Source: an uncultured Clostridium sp.
GTDB taxonomy: Bacteria > Bacillota > Clostridia > Lachnospirales > Lachnospiraceae
Direction of reading: 5' to 3'
Assembly: GCA_945915475.1 (NCBI GenBank)
Contig: CAMEFI010000010.1
Span: 1-64,000, forward strand
Length of the DNA: 64,000 bases
Shown here piece by piece: positions 1-10,374 of the stretch. Below the pieces are notes generated by a model. It ran no database searches. It saw nothing but the letters and a program-made list of their open reading frames with translations, and had not been told where the DNA came from. Each line of letters starts with the position of its first letter. The stretch's first letter is position 1. The position numbers were made by a program, and so were the translations under genes.

Positions 1-896
1 ATAAGGTGGTTTATCATAATCTTGCATTGGTCATTACAGATGAGCAGCACCGGTTTGGAGTACGACAGAGAGAAAAATTATCGGAAAAAGGGGAGGAACC
101 TCATGTGCTTGTCATGAGTGCAACACCGATTCCACGAACAATTGCCATTATTATGTATGGAGACCTGGATATCTCTGTCATGAGAGATATGCCGGCAAGT
201 AGAAAACCGATTAAAAACTGTGTGGTTGGACCGAAATATCGTCCCACTGCATACAAATTCATGTTTGATCAGATCAAAGAAGGACATCAGATTTATATCA
301 TCTGTCCTATGGTGGAGGCAAGTGAGAATGTAGAGGCAGAAAATGTCATCGAGTATAAAGAAAGTCTTATGGATTATTTTCCGAAGGAGGTGAAGATATC
401 TTATCTTCACGGTAAAATGACTCCGGATGAAAAGAATCAGATTATGAAAGACTTTGCGGAACAAAAGATTGATATATTAGTATCCACCACCGTCATTGAG
501 GTTGGAATCAATAATCCAAATGCCACAGTGATGATGATTGAAAATGCAGAAAAATTTGGCTTGGCCCAGTTACACCAGTTAAGAGGCCGTGTGGGACGTG
601 GAAATGCTCAATCTTATTGCATTATGCTTTGTGCATCGGATAAACAGGAGGCAATGGATCGTCTTAATATCCTGAATCAGTCAAATGATGGATTCTATAT
701 TGCCAATGAAGACCTTAAAATGAGAGGACCCGGCGATTTCTTTGGGGTAAGACAAAGTGGGGATATGTTATTTCATTTAGGGGATATTTATGCGAATGCA
801 GATATTTTGAAGAAAGCAAATGATGCCGTTTCTCTGCTTTCAAAAGAACAGTATCCCTTTGATGCGGAGCATGAAGAGAAACATATAGTATTATAG
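1..896 (+). CDS. recG: ATP-dependent DNA helicase RecG, C-terminal part (5' truncated by window edge)
   Basis: DEQHRFGVRQREKL, VMSATPIPRTIAI, STTVIEVGINNPNATVMMIENAEKFGLAQLHQLRGRVGRG helicase motifs typical of RecG. Confidence 0.95.
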   Translation, partial: KVVYHNLALVITDEQHRFGVRQREKLSEKGEEPHVLVMSATPIPRTIAIIMYGDLDISVMRDMPASRKPIKNCVVGPKYRPTAYKFMFDQIKEGHQIYIICPMVEASENVEAENVIEYKESLMDYFPKEVKISYLHGKMTPDEKNQIMKDFAEQKIDILVSTTVIEVGINNPNATVMMIENAEKFGLAQLHQLRGRVGRGNAQSYCIMLCASDKQEAMDRLNILNQSNDGFYIANEDLKMRGPGDFFGVRQSGDMLFHLGDIYANADILKKANDAVSLLSKEQYPFDAEHEEKHIVL

Positions 897-1090
897 ATAC
901 GAATTGGGAGAAAGCTACATTAGAAAACAGCTGGATTATTTAAGGACGATTTTTCAGAGACAGGAAGCTGGTTTATGGAACAATATGGGAAGTAAAAGGA
1001 ATTCGTCTCGACAAAATGTACATTTTTTGTTATATTAATGTTGTAATTTTATGTAAACTATGAAAATATAACAAGAAATGACGTAAAGTA

Positions 1091-1118
1091 TTGACAATTC
1101 GTACTTTTTTTATAAAAT
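1091..1118 (+). promoter_or_regulatory. Putative sigma-A promoter upstream of rsmD
   Basis: TTGACA (1091-1096), 16-nt spacer, TAAAAT (1113-1118). Confidence 0.5.
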
Positions 1119-1136
1119 AAAGTAGGAGTATTTCAA

Positions 1137-1688
1137 ATGAGAGTAATTGCAGGAAAAGCGAAACGCTTACAACTAAAAGCACCGAAAGGAATGGATACAA
1201 GACCGACCACTGACCGGATTAAAGAGACTCTGTTTAATATGATTCAGGATGAGTTATATGATATTCATTTTTTAGATCTATTCAGTGGCAGTGGAGGTAT
1301 TGGCATTGAGGCCTTAAGCCGGGGGGCAAAAAAGGCAGTTTTTGTGGAGCAGAATCGTGAGGCATGTGCTGTTATCAAGGAGAATCTTGCATTTACCCAT
1401 TTAGATGGACAGGGTGAGATATTCGAACAGAATGTGTTGCCTGCACTTGGAAAGCTTCGGTCTGGTGAAACCTTTGAAGTGGCATTTATGGATCCGCCTT
1501 ACGGTAAGGGGCTTGAAATACAGGTGCTTCAGAGTAAGGATTTCTATTCAATTCTTGCGGAGAAGGCATTGGTGATCGTGGAAGCCGATATAGAGACGGT
1601 TATATTAGAAGAGGAGATACCGGGTTTTCGTATTTTGAAAGAAAAGCGATATAAGACAAATAAACACATTTTTCTGGAGAAGATGTGA
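1137..1688 (+). CDS. rsmD: 16S rRNA (guanine(966)-N(2))-methyltransferase RsmD
   Basis: [60 protein letters not shown] motifs; adjacent to coaD. Confidence 0.93.
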   Translation: MRVIAGKAKRLQLKAPKGMDTRPTTDRIKETLFNMIQDELYDIHFLDLFSGSGGIGIEALSRGAKKAVFVEQNREACAVIKENLAFTHLDGQGEIFEQNVLPALGKLRSGETFEVAFMDPPYGKGLEIQVLQSKDFYSILAEKALVIVEADIETVILEEEIPGFRILKEKRYKTNKHIFLEKM

Positions 1689-2194
1689 GAAAGAACGAGG
1701 ACAGAAATTTGAGCAGGGCAATTTATCCTGGAAGTTTTGATCCGGTTACTTATGGTCATCTGGATATTATTAAAAGAAGTGCTGCGATGTTTGATGAGGT
1801 CATTGTGGGTGTACTGAATAATAGTGCAAAGAATCCATTGTTTTCCATTGCAGAGAGAACACAGATGTTAGAGGAAGCGGTAAGGGAATTTGATAATGTT
1901 TCTGTAATCTGTTTTGACGGATTGCTGATTAATTATATGAAAGAACATGATATCTCTGTAATTGTCAGAGGGCTCCGGGCAATTACTGATTTTGATTATG
2001 AGTTACAGATTGCACAGAGTAACCGTAAAGTAAGTAACGAGACGATTGATACTGTCTTTTTGACAACCAGTATCGATTATGCATATTTAAGTTCCAGTAT
2101 TGTAAGGGAGTATGCAAGTTATGGTACCGATGTAACGGATTTTGTGCCGGAGTTTGTTGCAAAGAAACTACAAGAGCGTTTTCAGGATAAATAG
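1685..2194 (+). CDS. coaD: Phosphopantetheine adenylyltransferase
   Basis: [21 protein letters not shown] and [19 protein letters not shown] motifs; overlaps rsmD stop by 4 nt. Confidence 0.95.
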   Translation: MRKNEDRNLSRAIYPGSFDPVTYGHLDIIKRSAAMFDEVIVGVLNNSAKNPLFSIAERTQMLEEAVREFDNVSVICFDGLLINYMKEHDISVIVRGLRAITDFDYELQIAQSNRKVSNETIDTVFLTTSIDYAYLSSSIVREYASYGTDVTDFVPEFVAKKLQERFQDK

Positions 2195-2205
2195 AATATG
2201 AATTT

Positions 2206-3519
2206 ATGGAGGAAAAGGACATGGGAAGAAAAAGTATTGAAGATGTAATGAATGAGATTGAAGATTTTATGAACAGCTGTAAGACAACAGCGTTATCATC
2301 GAATAAAGTGGTTGTACCTCGTGATGAATTTGACGAGTTGTTTGGAGATTTGAAAGTGAAGATTCCGGCAGAGATTGACCGTTGCAAGAAAATTATGCGG
2401 AATAAAGAAGCTATTTTAATGGATGCAAGAAAAAATGCAGATGGCATTCTTGCTGAGGCAACTGCAAAAGCGGATCAGATGGTATCTGAGACTGAGATTA
2501 TGAATCAGGCCAATCAGAAGGCTTATGAGACGGTTGAAATGGCAAGAGTTCAGGCAAACGATATTTTAGCACAGGCAGTTGCAGAAGCAAACGAGGTCCG
2601 TTTAGGAGCAATGCAGTATACCAATGATATTATGACGGGTATCAGAGATTATGTAGAAGCAACAATGCAGGCAGAGCGTGCCAATTATGAGAATTTACTG
2701 GCAACCCTTAACAATGATTATATGGTTGCAAATGCCAATCTGTCAGAAATTCAGAATCAGATTGTGGAATTTACAGGAGATCCATCCAGTGTGACAAAGG
2801 CACCTCAGATCAAGACAGCTGCAAATGGTAAGGCAGTTCCAACTCCTCCAAAAGCAAAGCAGAGTGTTGTTGATAAAGTGAAACAGGCAGTTGGTGTAAA
2901 GGAAGAAAAAGCAGAAGAACCAAAGCAGGAAGCAAAGCCGGCAGTGAATATTCCGGATTTTATTACAAGCGGTGAGAAGGTTGTTCCAAATGAGACACCA
3001 TTAGAGCCCAATGTGAATGTGAAACCGGCTGCTGAGGCTCCTGTTACATCACAGACAGAGATCATGAATACTGCGGCAGAGACAATAGCTACAAAGGAAC
3101 CAGAGAATTCCCAACCGGTGGTAGCACAACCGTCAGAGAATGTTTCCCAGCCGTCTGCATCACAGACAAATTCTGCACCTACTAAGAAGATGAAGAAGAA
3201 AATTGTGAAGAAGAGAAATCCGGTGCTTCATACACCACAGACTGCACAGGAAACCGTTGCAAAGACATTAGAGGCTGCTGCCGCTGCAAAAGTAGATAAG
3301 ACGGTTTATAAGGCAAATGGGGAACAGGCAAGAGAAGTTCCACCGATGGAAGGACGTGTAGTCAGAGGACCAAGAGTAGGACGAGGAATGGTTGAAAATC
3401 AGGTGGATGCTGCCGATGAAAATGGTTTTGAAGTGGAGACAACAGCATTTCATGATGAGAGTGTTCCAACCAAGTCGTTGGGTGTGGTAGATGATTTTTC
3501 GATGGAAGAGAAGTTCTAG
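2206..3519 (+). CDS. Coiled-coil DivIVA/ATP-synthase-b-like protein with low-complexity C-terminal half
   Basis: Ala/Glu/Lys-rich coiled coil (KNADGILAEATAKADQMVSE), then a Pro/Ala/Lys-rich tail; good RBS. Confidence 0.55.
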   Translation: MEEKDMGRKSIEDVMNEIEDFMNSCKTTALSSNKVVVPRDEFDELFGDLKVKIPAEIDRCKKIMRNKEAILMDARKNADGILAEATAKADQMVSETEIMNQANQKAYETVEMARVQANDILAQAVAEANEVRLGAMQYTNDIMTGIRDYVEATMQAERANYENLLATLNNDYMVANANLSEIQNQIVEFTGDPSSVTKAPQIKTAANGKAVPTPPKAKQSVVDKVKQAVGVKEEKAEEPKQEAKPAVNIPDFITSGEKVVPNETPLEPNVNVKPAAEAPVTSQTEIMNTAAETIATKEPENSQPVVAQPSENVSQPSASQTNSAPTKKMKKKIVKKRNPVLHTPQTAQETVAKTLEAAAAAKVDKTVYKANGEQAREVPPMEGRVVRGPRVGRGMVENQVDAADENGFEVETTAFHDESVPTKSLGVVDDFSMEEKF

Positions 3520-3527
3520 AGAACATA

Positions 3528-4421
3528 TTATCTTGTGTTGATATAGAACAGGTAACCATATGTAAGCAAGAAAGTACCTGCGGATAGTAAGCATTTATCC
3601 AGCAGGTATTTTTTTATGGAGGCTTTTTCATAGGAGAGGACACTTCTTATTTGAAATGCACTGCATAATCCACCAAAGGATGCTAAGGAACAGATGAGAG
3701 GAATACGAATAAAGGAAAGAGATGCCTGGGCTTTTAATAGTTGTAATCCTGTTGTAATCTCTAAACCTGACAATGGAATTGTAAAATAGGGAGAACGACA
3801 GAGTGGATGTAGAATCTCAAGCAGAATGGAAAATGCCATCACATATATGCCGATTACGATTATAATGTTAGAGGAGTGTAAGAAGGTATCAGTGATACGG
3901 AATTTATGGCTGGGTAATGGGGAGAAAGACATTCGGCTGTGAAGAGAGGATTGTCTGTTACGGACGAATGCCAGCACAAAGGTTGGAAAATAAATGCTTC
4001 CTAAAAAGACGCTCAGGGGAAGAGAACGATCCAAAACGTGGGTATATACGTATCCCACAAGGAACATAGGACTTGCCTGACTGGATACAGATAGTATGCT
4101 ATTGGCTTGTTTCCAGGAGACATACTGATTATTGACAAAATCATTTAATATTTTCCCCCCGATAGGATATCCGCAAAGATTACCTAAAAGAATTGCTATT
4201 TTTTCATATAGATTGTATGGAATATATCTATGAAAAGAACGGGCGGCTGCCTGATAGGCATTGGTTTCAGCAAGTGCATTTGTGACAAGAATAAATGGTA
4301 AAAGAGAGGGAATAAGAGTCTGATACCACAAAAGAAGACCGTTTCTGGCACCGGTAATGGTTTCTTCATGGAAGAACAATAGAATGAATAGAAGACAAAT
4401 CATTAAGAAGAATTGTTTCAT
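3528..4421 (-). CDS. YlbJ-like sporulation/nucleoside-recognition (gate) integral membrane protein
   Basis: Multi-TM protein with LIPSLLPFILVTNAL and GNLCGYPIGGKIL; sits next to the ylbM homologue. Confidence 0.65.
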   Translation of the reverse strand: MKQFFLMICLLFILLFFHEETITGARNGLLLWYQTLIPSLLPFILVTNALAETNAYQAAARSFHRYIPYNLYEKIAILLGNLCGYPIGGKILNDFVNNQYVSWKQANSILSVSSQASPMFLVGYVYTHVLDRSLPLSVFLGSIYFPTFVLAFVRNRQSSLHSRMSFSPLPSHKFRITDTFLHSSNIIIVIGIYVMAFSILLEILHPLCRSPYFTIPLSGLEITTGLQLLKAQASLSFIRIPLICSLASFGGLCSAFQIRSVLSYEKASIKKYLLDKCLLSAGTFLLTYGYLFYINTR

Positions 4422-4459
4422 TGCAAGTACCCGAATCGGTCTTGTTTTATCATATGATA

Positions 4460-5695
4460 TTATTTATAAATTATGACGCTGTGTTCATATTCTGTGGCCA
4501 GGGCAATGTGATAACGATTATAAAATGCCTGATGATACAAGTGGCTTTTATGGATATCTGATTCAAAGAAAGAGAGTGTGTCCGGAGAAAGAAGTCTTCC
4601 GGCATCTGCAACCTTATTGATAACAGGGATGGAACCGTTATTTTTGATATCTTTTAATATAGGAGCAGCATGCTCTCTAAAACCCAACAGACGGACATAA
4701 GAAATATAATTGCAACTCTTTGCTGAATCCATTTGTTCCTGTGTCTGTTGTAATAAAATGTTAAGAAGGCAACGTCTGATGCGGGATTGAGAGAGATGTT
4801 TGCCGGATAGCTTTTGTGTCAATTGCGCAAAATCATCAGGAATGAGAGTGCAGGAAGACAGAGTATTGTGAAAATTGGTGGAGATGTCACAATATTGGTC
4901 AAAGGATTGAGTATGAGCGGATAATGCATACTGTAAAAAAGGCATAAAATCATTCCAGAATAATGGCAGAGCATCCGGTTCGGATACAAGAATAGAATAT
5001 ACCTCCTCCGGCATATAAGGGCGAAGGGAATCATATGGTTTTGTGAGACCTTGGATCATTGCTGTGCGCAAAGCAGTAGCCGAGCAATAAGTCGTAGATA
5101 ATGTGGAATCATGATAACCGGCACCCTGACGCAGGATTGCTTCCGGGTGAATGGCAAGATGATGCTTTTCCATTGCTTTCAGATATTCAATGGCAAGGAT
5201 ATTGTTTGGTTGTGTCAGAATATCCTGATAACGGGAATCCTTAAAATGTTCTGATAAGGCGGCGGCACGTGCTTTTGCAAAAGACAGACCATTTGCCTGC
5301 TTCTGACGCAATGTATTTCGATAAGAATCCGGTTCTGCAACAAGAAATGATGCAATAGTCTGTAATGCTTTGAAATCCTCTGTCTCGATTCCGAAGCAAA
5401 GGGTATCGATCATATTGGTGGCGGCAAGAGCAAGAACAGCGGCACTGGCAAAATGTTCAGCGCTGGCACTGGCAAACAAAGAGGGTAATTCTAATACAAT
5501 GTCGGCACCGGCTGCAAGCGCACATTTTGTTCGGATATATTTATTAAATATGGCAGGTTCCCCGCGTTGTACATAATCACCACTCATAATGATAACAATT
5601 TGTTTATCCGGATGCATTTGTTTTGCCTGCTGGATCAGATAGGCATGTCCGTTGTGAAAAGGATTCAGTTCTGCGATAATTCCAATATGTTTCAT
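4460..5695 (-). CDS. tmcAL: tRNA(Met) cytidine acetate ligase (YlbM family nucleotidyltransferase)
   Basis: MKHIGIIAELNPFHNGHAYLI, IIMSGDYVQRGEPAIFNKYIRTKCALAAGADIVLELP. Confidence 0.9.
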   Translation of the reverse strand: MKHIGIIAELNPFHNGHAYLIQQAKQMHPDKQIVIIMSGDYVQRGEPAIFNKYIRTKCALAAGADIVLELPSLFASASAEHFASAAVLALAATNMIDTLCFGIETEDFKALQTIASFLVAEPDSYRNTLRQKQANGLSFAKARAAALSEHFKDSRYQDILTQPNNILAIEYLKAMEKHHLAIHPEAILRQGAGYHDSTLSTTYCSATALRTAMIQGLTKPYDSLRPYMPEEVYSILVSEPDALPLFWNDFMPFLQYALSAHTQSFDQYCDISTNFHNTLSSCTLIPDDFAQLTQKLSGKHLSQSRIRRCLLNILLQQTQEQMDSAKSCNYISYVRLLGFREHAAPILKDIKNNGSIPVINKVADAGRLLSPDTLSFFESDIHKSHLYHQAFYNRYHIALATEYEHSVIIYK

Positions 5696-5877
5696 GGTTC
5701 ACTCCGTTTATGTCATTTCTATTTCATAGTATACTACATTTATCATAAAAATACATTCTTTTCTTTACAAGAATAAAGGAGAATGTTATAGTATTCATAT
5801 CTTTTTATTTCTATCGTTTCGTGGTGATTTTCCCTTTTATGAATAAGAAAGAATCGAAAATACATTCGATTTTGTTA

Positions 5878-5906
5878 TTGACAAGTTGCACAGAATATAT
5901 TAAGAT
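5878..5906 (+). promoter_or_regulatory. recA sigma-A promoter
   Basis: TTGACA (5878-5883), 17-nt spacer, TAAGAT (5901-5906). Confidence 0.7.
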
Positions 5907-5914
5907 TAAGAAAA

Positions 5915-5928
5915 CGAACAAATGTTCA
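5915..5928 (+). promoter_or_regulatory. LexA/DinR SOS box upstream of recA
   Basis: CGAACAAATGTTCA, a one-mismatch match to the Firmicutes consensus CGAAC-N4-GTTCG, just downstream of the -10. Confidence 0.85.
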
Positions 5929-5942
5929 TGGAGGATTTAAGA

Positions 5943-6989
5943 ATGGCTAATGAAGATAAGATGAAAGCATTGGATGCAGCACTTGCGAATATTGAGAAGC
6001 AGTTTGGTAAAGGAACCGTTATGAAGTTAGGGGATTCCGCAGCGGATATGAATGTAGAAGCAATTCCTACCGGTTCCCTAAGTCTGGATTTGGCACTGGG
6101 AATTGGTGGTGTTCCGAAGGGAAGAATTATTGAGATATATGGTCCGGAATCCAGTGGTAAGACAACAGTTGCTTTGCATGTTGTTGCAGAGGTACAAAAA
6201 AGTGGCGGAATTGCCGGATTTATTGATGCAGAGCATGCATTAGATCCTATATATGCAGGGAATATAGGCGTGGATATTAATAATTTGTATATTTCCCAGC
6301 CGGATAATGGAGAACAGGCATTAGAGATTACGGAAACAATGGTACGTTCCGGTGCGGTGGATGTTATTATTGTGGATTCTGTTGCAGCACTTGTGCCAAA
6401 AGCAGAGATTGAAGGAGAGATGGGGGATTCCCATGTTGGCTTGCAGGCTCGCCTGATGTCACAGGCATTACGAAAATTAACGGCAGTTATTAGTAAGTCT
6501 AATTGTGTTGTTATTTTTATTAACCAGTTACGTGAGAAAGTTGGTGTTATGTTTGGAAATCCGGAGACAACTACAGGTGGACGTGCATTGAAGTTCTATT
6601 CATCCGTTCGATTGGATGTTAGAAGAATTGAGACTTTGAAGCAGAATGGTGAAGTGATTGGTAACCGTGTCCGGGTGAAAGTTGTTAAGAATAAGGTTGC
6701 GCCACCATTTAAAGAAGCAGAATTTGATATTATGTTTGGAAAGGGTATTTCCAAAGAAGGCGACATTTTAGATTTGGCGGTTAAAGAGAACATTGTGAAT
6801 AAGTCTGGGGCATGGTTCTCATATAATGGGGAGAAGATTGGACAGGGAAGAGAGAATGCTAAGATTTTTCTTCAGGATAATCCGGAGATTGCATTACAGA
6901 TTGAGAATCAGGTTCGGGAAAGTGCTGGTTTAGTTGATGTACCGGTAGTGAATATGACACCGGATGCAGAGACATTAGAGGACGAGTAA
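5943..6989 (+). CDS. recA: Recombinase RecA (start chosen at ATG 5943 with GGAGG upstream; ORF track starts at 5922)
   Basis: [65 protein letters not shown]. Confidence 0.98.
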   Translation: MANEDKMKALDAALANIEKQFGKGTVMKLGDSAADMNVEAIPTGSLSLDLALGIGGVPKGRIIEIYGPESSGKTTVALHVVAEVQKSGGIAGFIDAEHALDPIYAGNIGVDINNLYISQPDNGEQALEITETMVRSGAVDVIIVDSVAALVPKAEIEGEMGDSHVGLQARLMSQALRKLTAVISKSNCVVIFINQLREKVGVMFGNPETTTGGRALKFYSSVRLDVRRIETLKQNGEVIGNRVRVKVVKNKVAPPFKEAEFDIMFGKGISKEGDILDLAVKENIVNKSGAWFSYNGEKIGQGRENAKIFLQDNPEIALQIENQVRESAGLVDVPVVNMTPDAETLEDE

Positions 6990-7600
6990 TGATGCATATT
7001 TGTAAAGTAGAGTCAAATGGTCGGCAGTATCAGATATATAATGAGGATGGATATGCATTTTCTTTATATCGCTCTGAGGTGAAGAAGTATCATATAGAGG
7101 AAGATCGTGAATTAGAGGATGCATTGGTAGATGAGATTTATCAGACGATTCTTTACAAGCGGGCAAAAGAACGGGCGCTGTTTTTGTTAGAACGGCGTCC
7201 TTATTCGATTGCCGATCTGACTATGAAACTGAAAAGGAATCGGTATCCGGTTACCGTGATTGATCAAGTGATTGCATTCTTAAAAAAATATCATTATTTA
7301 GATGATGCGTCATATGCGGAGATGTATGTGAATTCTTATGCATCGAATAAGAGTCGGAAACAGATGACCTATGATCTGCTCAAAAAAGGAATTGATATAG
7401 ATATCATTAGGAATTGCTTAGAACAGCAAAAGGATGATGAACTTCGATGTTTTCAATCCAAGTTTGAACGATATATTTCCGGAAAAGATTTAGATGATTA
7501 TGTTATAAGACAAAAGATATACCGATATTTTTATTCCAAAGGCTTTCCTTCTTATATGATTGAAAATGCATTGAATCAATATGCAAATATGGACAAGTGA
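6989..7600 (+). CDS. recX: Regulatory protein RecX
   Basis: Position directly after recA; RAKERALFLLERRPYSIADLTMKLKRNRYP and DDASYAEMYVNSYASNKSRKQMTYDLLKKGI. Confidence 0.88.
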   Translation: MMHICKVESNGRQYQIYNEDGYAFSLYRSEVKKYHIEEDRELEDALVDEIYQTILYKRAKERALFLLERRPYSIADLTMKLKRNRYPVTVIDQVIAFLKKYHYLDDASYAEMYVNSYASNKSRKQMTYDLLKKGIDIDIIRNCLEQQKDDELRCFQSKFERYISGKDLDDYVIRQKIYRYFYSKGFPSYMIENALNQYANMDK

Positions 7601-7636
7601 TTTTGAATGATTATTTCATAAAATTCTTTCTTTTAC

Positions 7637-7665
7637 TTGACAGATTGCACAAAAAAAGATAAAAT
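7637..7665 (+). promoter_or_regulatory. Putative rny promoter
   Basis: TTGACA (7637-7642), 17-nt spacer, TAAAAT (7660-7665). Confidence 0.6.
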
Positions 7666-7719
7666 TTAACTGTTGTACTTATGTTAAGTGCAATGATAAC
7701 TTAATAAGGAGGTGCTCCT

Positions 7720-9270
7720 GTGGAACCAGGCTATATTATCGTTTTTGCTATTATTTTAATCGTAGCTGTTATTGTTTCATGGTTCTTATCCCTTACATAT
7801 CGTAAGAATGTAGTTGAGAAGAAGAATTCAGATGCAGAAGACAGAGCGAGAGAGATTATAGATGAAGCTGTAAAGAATGCTGAGGCTAAGAAAAAGGAAA
7901 TTCTCCTAGAGGCAAAGGAAGAGTCAATTAAGACAAAGAATGATCTTGATAAAGAGATTAAAGATCGCCGTAATGAAATTCAGAGAATGGAGAAGCGTGT
8001 TCTTTCGAGAGAAGAGAATCTGGATCGAAAGACAGAAGCCATTGAGAAGAAGGAATCGGCCCTTGTATCTAGAGAACAGTCCTTAGAGAAGCAGAAAGCG
8101 AAAGTAGAAGAGCTTGAGTCGAAGAAACTACAGGAACTAGAGAGAATCTCTGGATTAACCTCTGAACAAGCAAAAGAATATTTGTTAAAGACTGTTGAAG
8201 ATGAAGTAAAACATGAAACCGCAGTTCTAGTAAAAGAACTAGAAACTAGAGCAAAAGAAGAGGCTGGTAAGAAAGCGAAGGAATATGTTGTGACAGCAAT
8301 ACAGAAATGTGCTGTTGATCATGTTGCTGAGACGACGATTTCGTTGGTTCAATTACCGAATGATGAGATGAAAGGCAGAATCATTGGTCGTGAAGGCCGG
8401 AATATACGGACTTTAGAGACCATGACAGGTGTTGATTTAATTATTGATGATACACCGGAAGCTGTTGTATTATCAAGTTTTGATCCTGTTAGAAGGGAAG
8501 TGGCAAGAATTGCCCTTGAGAAACTGATATTAGATGGTAGAATTCATCCGGCAAGAATTGAAGAAATGGTTGAAAAAGCACAGAAAGAAGTCGAGCAGAT
8601 GATGCGGGAAGAGGGCGAGAATGCAGCTTTAGAGGTCGGCGTTCAAGGTCTTCATCCGGAACTGATCCGTTTACTTGGTAAGATGAAATTCCGTACCAGT
8701 TACGGACAGAACGCATTGAAGCATTCTATGGAAGTGGCACAATTATGTGGTTTATTGGCGGCTGAAGTAGGTGTGGATGTCCGCATGGCAAAGCGTGCAG
8801 GTCTTTTACATGATATTGGTAAATCTGTGGATCATGAGATGGAGGGTTCTCATATTCAAATCGGTGTGGATCTTTGTAGAAAGTACAAAGAATCATCGCT
8901 TATTATTAATGCGGTAGAGGCACATCATGGAGATGTTGAACCAGAATCATTAATTGCATGTATTGTACAGGCAGCAGATGCGATTTCTGCAGCTCGTCCA
9001 GGTGCAAGACGTGAGACATTGGAGACATACACCACCCGTTTGAAGCAATTAGAGGATATTGCGAACGGATTCAAAGGTGTTGATAAAACTTTTGCTATTC
9101 AGGCAGGTAGAGAGATTCGTATTATGGTAGTTCCAGAGCAGATAAGTGATTCTGACATGGTGCTCTTAGCCCGTGATATTTCAAAACAGATTGAAGATGA
9201 GTTGAAGTATCCAGGACAGATTAAGGTGAATGTAATTCGAGAGTCCCGTGTAACGGATTATGCGAAATAG
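7720..9270 (+). CDS. rny: Ribonuclease Y
   Basis: N-terminal TM and coiled coil, KH motif [17 protein letters not shown] motif [15 protein letters not shown]. Confidence 0.96.
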   Translation: MEPGYIIVFAIILIVAVIVSWFLSLTYRKNVVEKKNSDAEDRAREIIDEAVKNAEAKKKEILLEAKEESIKTKNDLDKEIKDRRNEIQRMEKRVLSREENLDRKTEAIEKKESALVSREQSLEKQKAKVEELESKKLQELERISGLTSEQAKEYLLKTVEDEVKHETAVLVKELETRAKEEAGKKAKEYVVTAIQKCAVDHVAETTISLVQLPNDEMKGRIIGREGRNIRTLETMTGVDLIIDDTPEAVVLSSFDPVRREVARIALEKLILDGRIHPARIEEMVEKAQKEVEQMMREEGENAALEVGVQGLHPELIRLLGKMKFRTSYGQNALKHSMEVAQLCGLLAAEVGVDVRMAKRAGLLHDIGKSVDHEMEGSHIQIGVDLCRKYKESSLIINAVEAHHGDVEPESLIACIVQAADAISAARPGARRETLETYTTRLKQLEDIANGFKGVDKTFAIQAGREIRIMVVPEQISDSDMVLLARDISKQIEDELKYPGQIKVNVIRESRVTDYAK

Positions 9271-9300
9271 AGATTTTTGCTTTGATACGAGAATGAAATG

Positions 9301-9345
9301 AACTGTCGTGATTATGATGATGAATCATAGTCACGACAGTTTTTT
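9301..9345 (+). terminator. Rho-independent terminator after rny
   Basis: AACTGTCGTGA...TCACGACAGTTTTTT. Confidence 0.85.
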
Positions 9346-9354
9346 GCTTTATAG

Positions 9355-9592
9355 GATTAGGGTGTCAAAAGCCCATTTCAAATTTGAAATTTGGCACCTT
9401 GCACAAAAATAGATTGTTTGCATTCCATTGCGCTAACCGTTCCAATGAGCCTCTAAGCGCAAAAATCGTGTTCAGCAAAGGCTTCCACGATTTTCAGAGT
9501 CTCATTTACACAGCGCAAAAGTCATTTAAATAATCTATTTTTGTGCAATATGCCATCCAAGTTTTTGAAAATGGGCTTTTGACATCCTAATC
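9355..9592. mobile_element. MITE-like palindromic element (~238 bp)
   Basis: Ends GATTAGGGTGTCAAAAGCCCATTT / AAAATGGGCTTTTGACATCCTAATC are inverted repeats; nested inner IRs TTGCACAAAAATAGATT/AATCTATTTTTGTGCAA, AATGAGCCTCT/AGAGTCTCATT and AAAATCGTG/CACGATTTT; flanked by direct repeat TTTATAG (9348-9354 and 9593-9599). Confidence 0.7.
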
Positions 9593-9637
9593 TTTATAGG
9601 CATATTTATATCATTACATGCATATAGTTTCTATGGG

Positions 9638-10234
9638 GTGTTATGCGTGTATCCGGAAAAGAAAAATCCCAAGCTGATTTTTTGTACATATGGTTCATTG
9701 ACTGCAGGCAGCATAGTCGGAAGTTGCCTGTTTTTTGCCTGTATTTTATGGTTACATAAACCGATATTAGAGTATGGGTTAGAGGATTTTGATGTGGTGC
9801 AAATGATGAATCTGCCATTTTTGTCATATGCCCTTTATATAAGCAGGAGACGTGTGCTGCAGTGGGCTATATTTTTTGCACTTTGGATTGCAACTTCGTA
9901 TTATGTAGCGGCATTTGGTTTTACACTTGTTGTAGGTGGCTACTTTGGATTTTTGTTATGCGATTTATTTGTTAAATTTGGAGGAAAAGGCTTGCTCTAT
10001 ACGTTGGCACTTTTTATTCCACATTATATACTTACTTTTTGTGCGGTTTACTATATGGGAAAATGGTTTGGAAGCCATTCATCGGAAAAGACAATTTTTT
10101 ACAACAACGTCAATAAAATGCAATATTTTGTTAAAATTTTTGCAATTTTTTTGTTAATCGTTGCTTCCGTATTTATCGAAATAAAATTTCAAAAAAATAT
10201 TTTAAAATATTTTTACCAACATCTAGTAGGGTAG
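9638..10234 (+). CDS. spoIIM: SpoIIM-like integral membrane protein (DUF95 family)
   Basis: ~200 aa multi-TM protein with GGYFGFLLCDLFVKFGGKGLLYTLALFIPHYIL, immediately upstream of xerD. Confidence 0.6.
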   Translation: MLCVYPEKKNPKLIFCTYGSLTAGSIVGSCLFFACILWLHKPILEYGLEDFDVVQMMNLPFLSYALYISRRRVLQWAIFFALWIATSYYVAAFGFTLVVGGYFGFLLCDLFVKFGGKGLLYTLALFIPHYILTFCAVYYMGKWFGSHSSEKTIFYNNVNKMQYFVKIFAIFLLIVASVFIEIKFQKNILKYFYQHLVG

Positions 10235-10374
10235 TATTATGTTAATACCCCATTTGGTAGAAAAGTGGCAAAACATAAGGAAATATAAGAATTTTACGAA
10301 AAAATAATGTTTGATTTTATGTAAATTAAACATTATAATAGAGGTATTCATTATAGAAAATAAGGGGTTAGAGA

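Noticed and set aside
78-464. 128-aa minus-strand ORF inside recG
   Set aside because: Antisense to a strongly conserved helicase frame; Cys/His-rich composition reflects reverse-complement codons.
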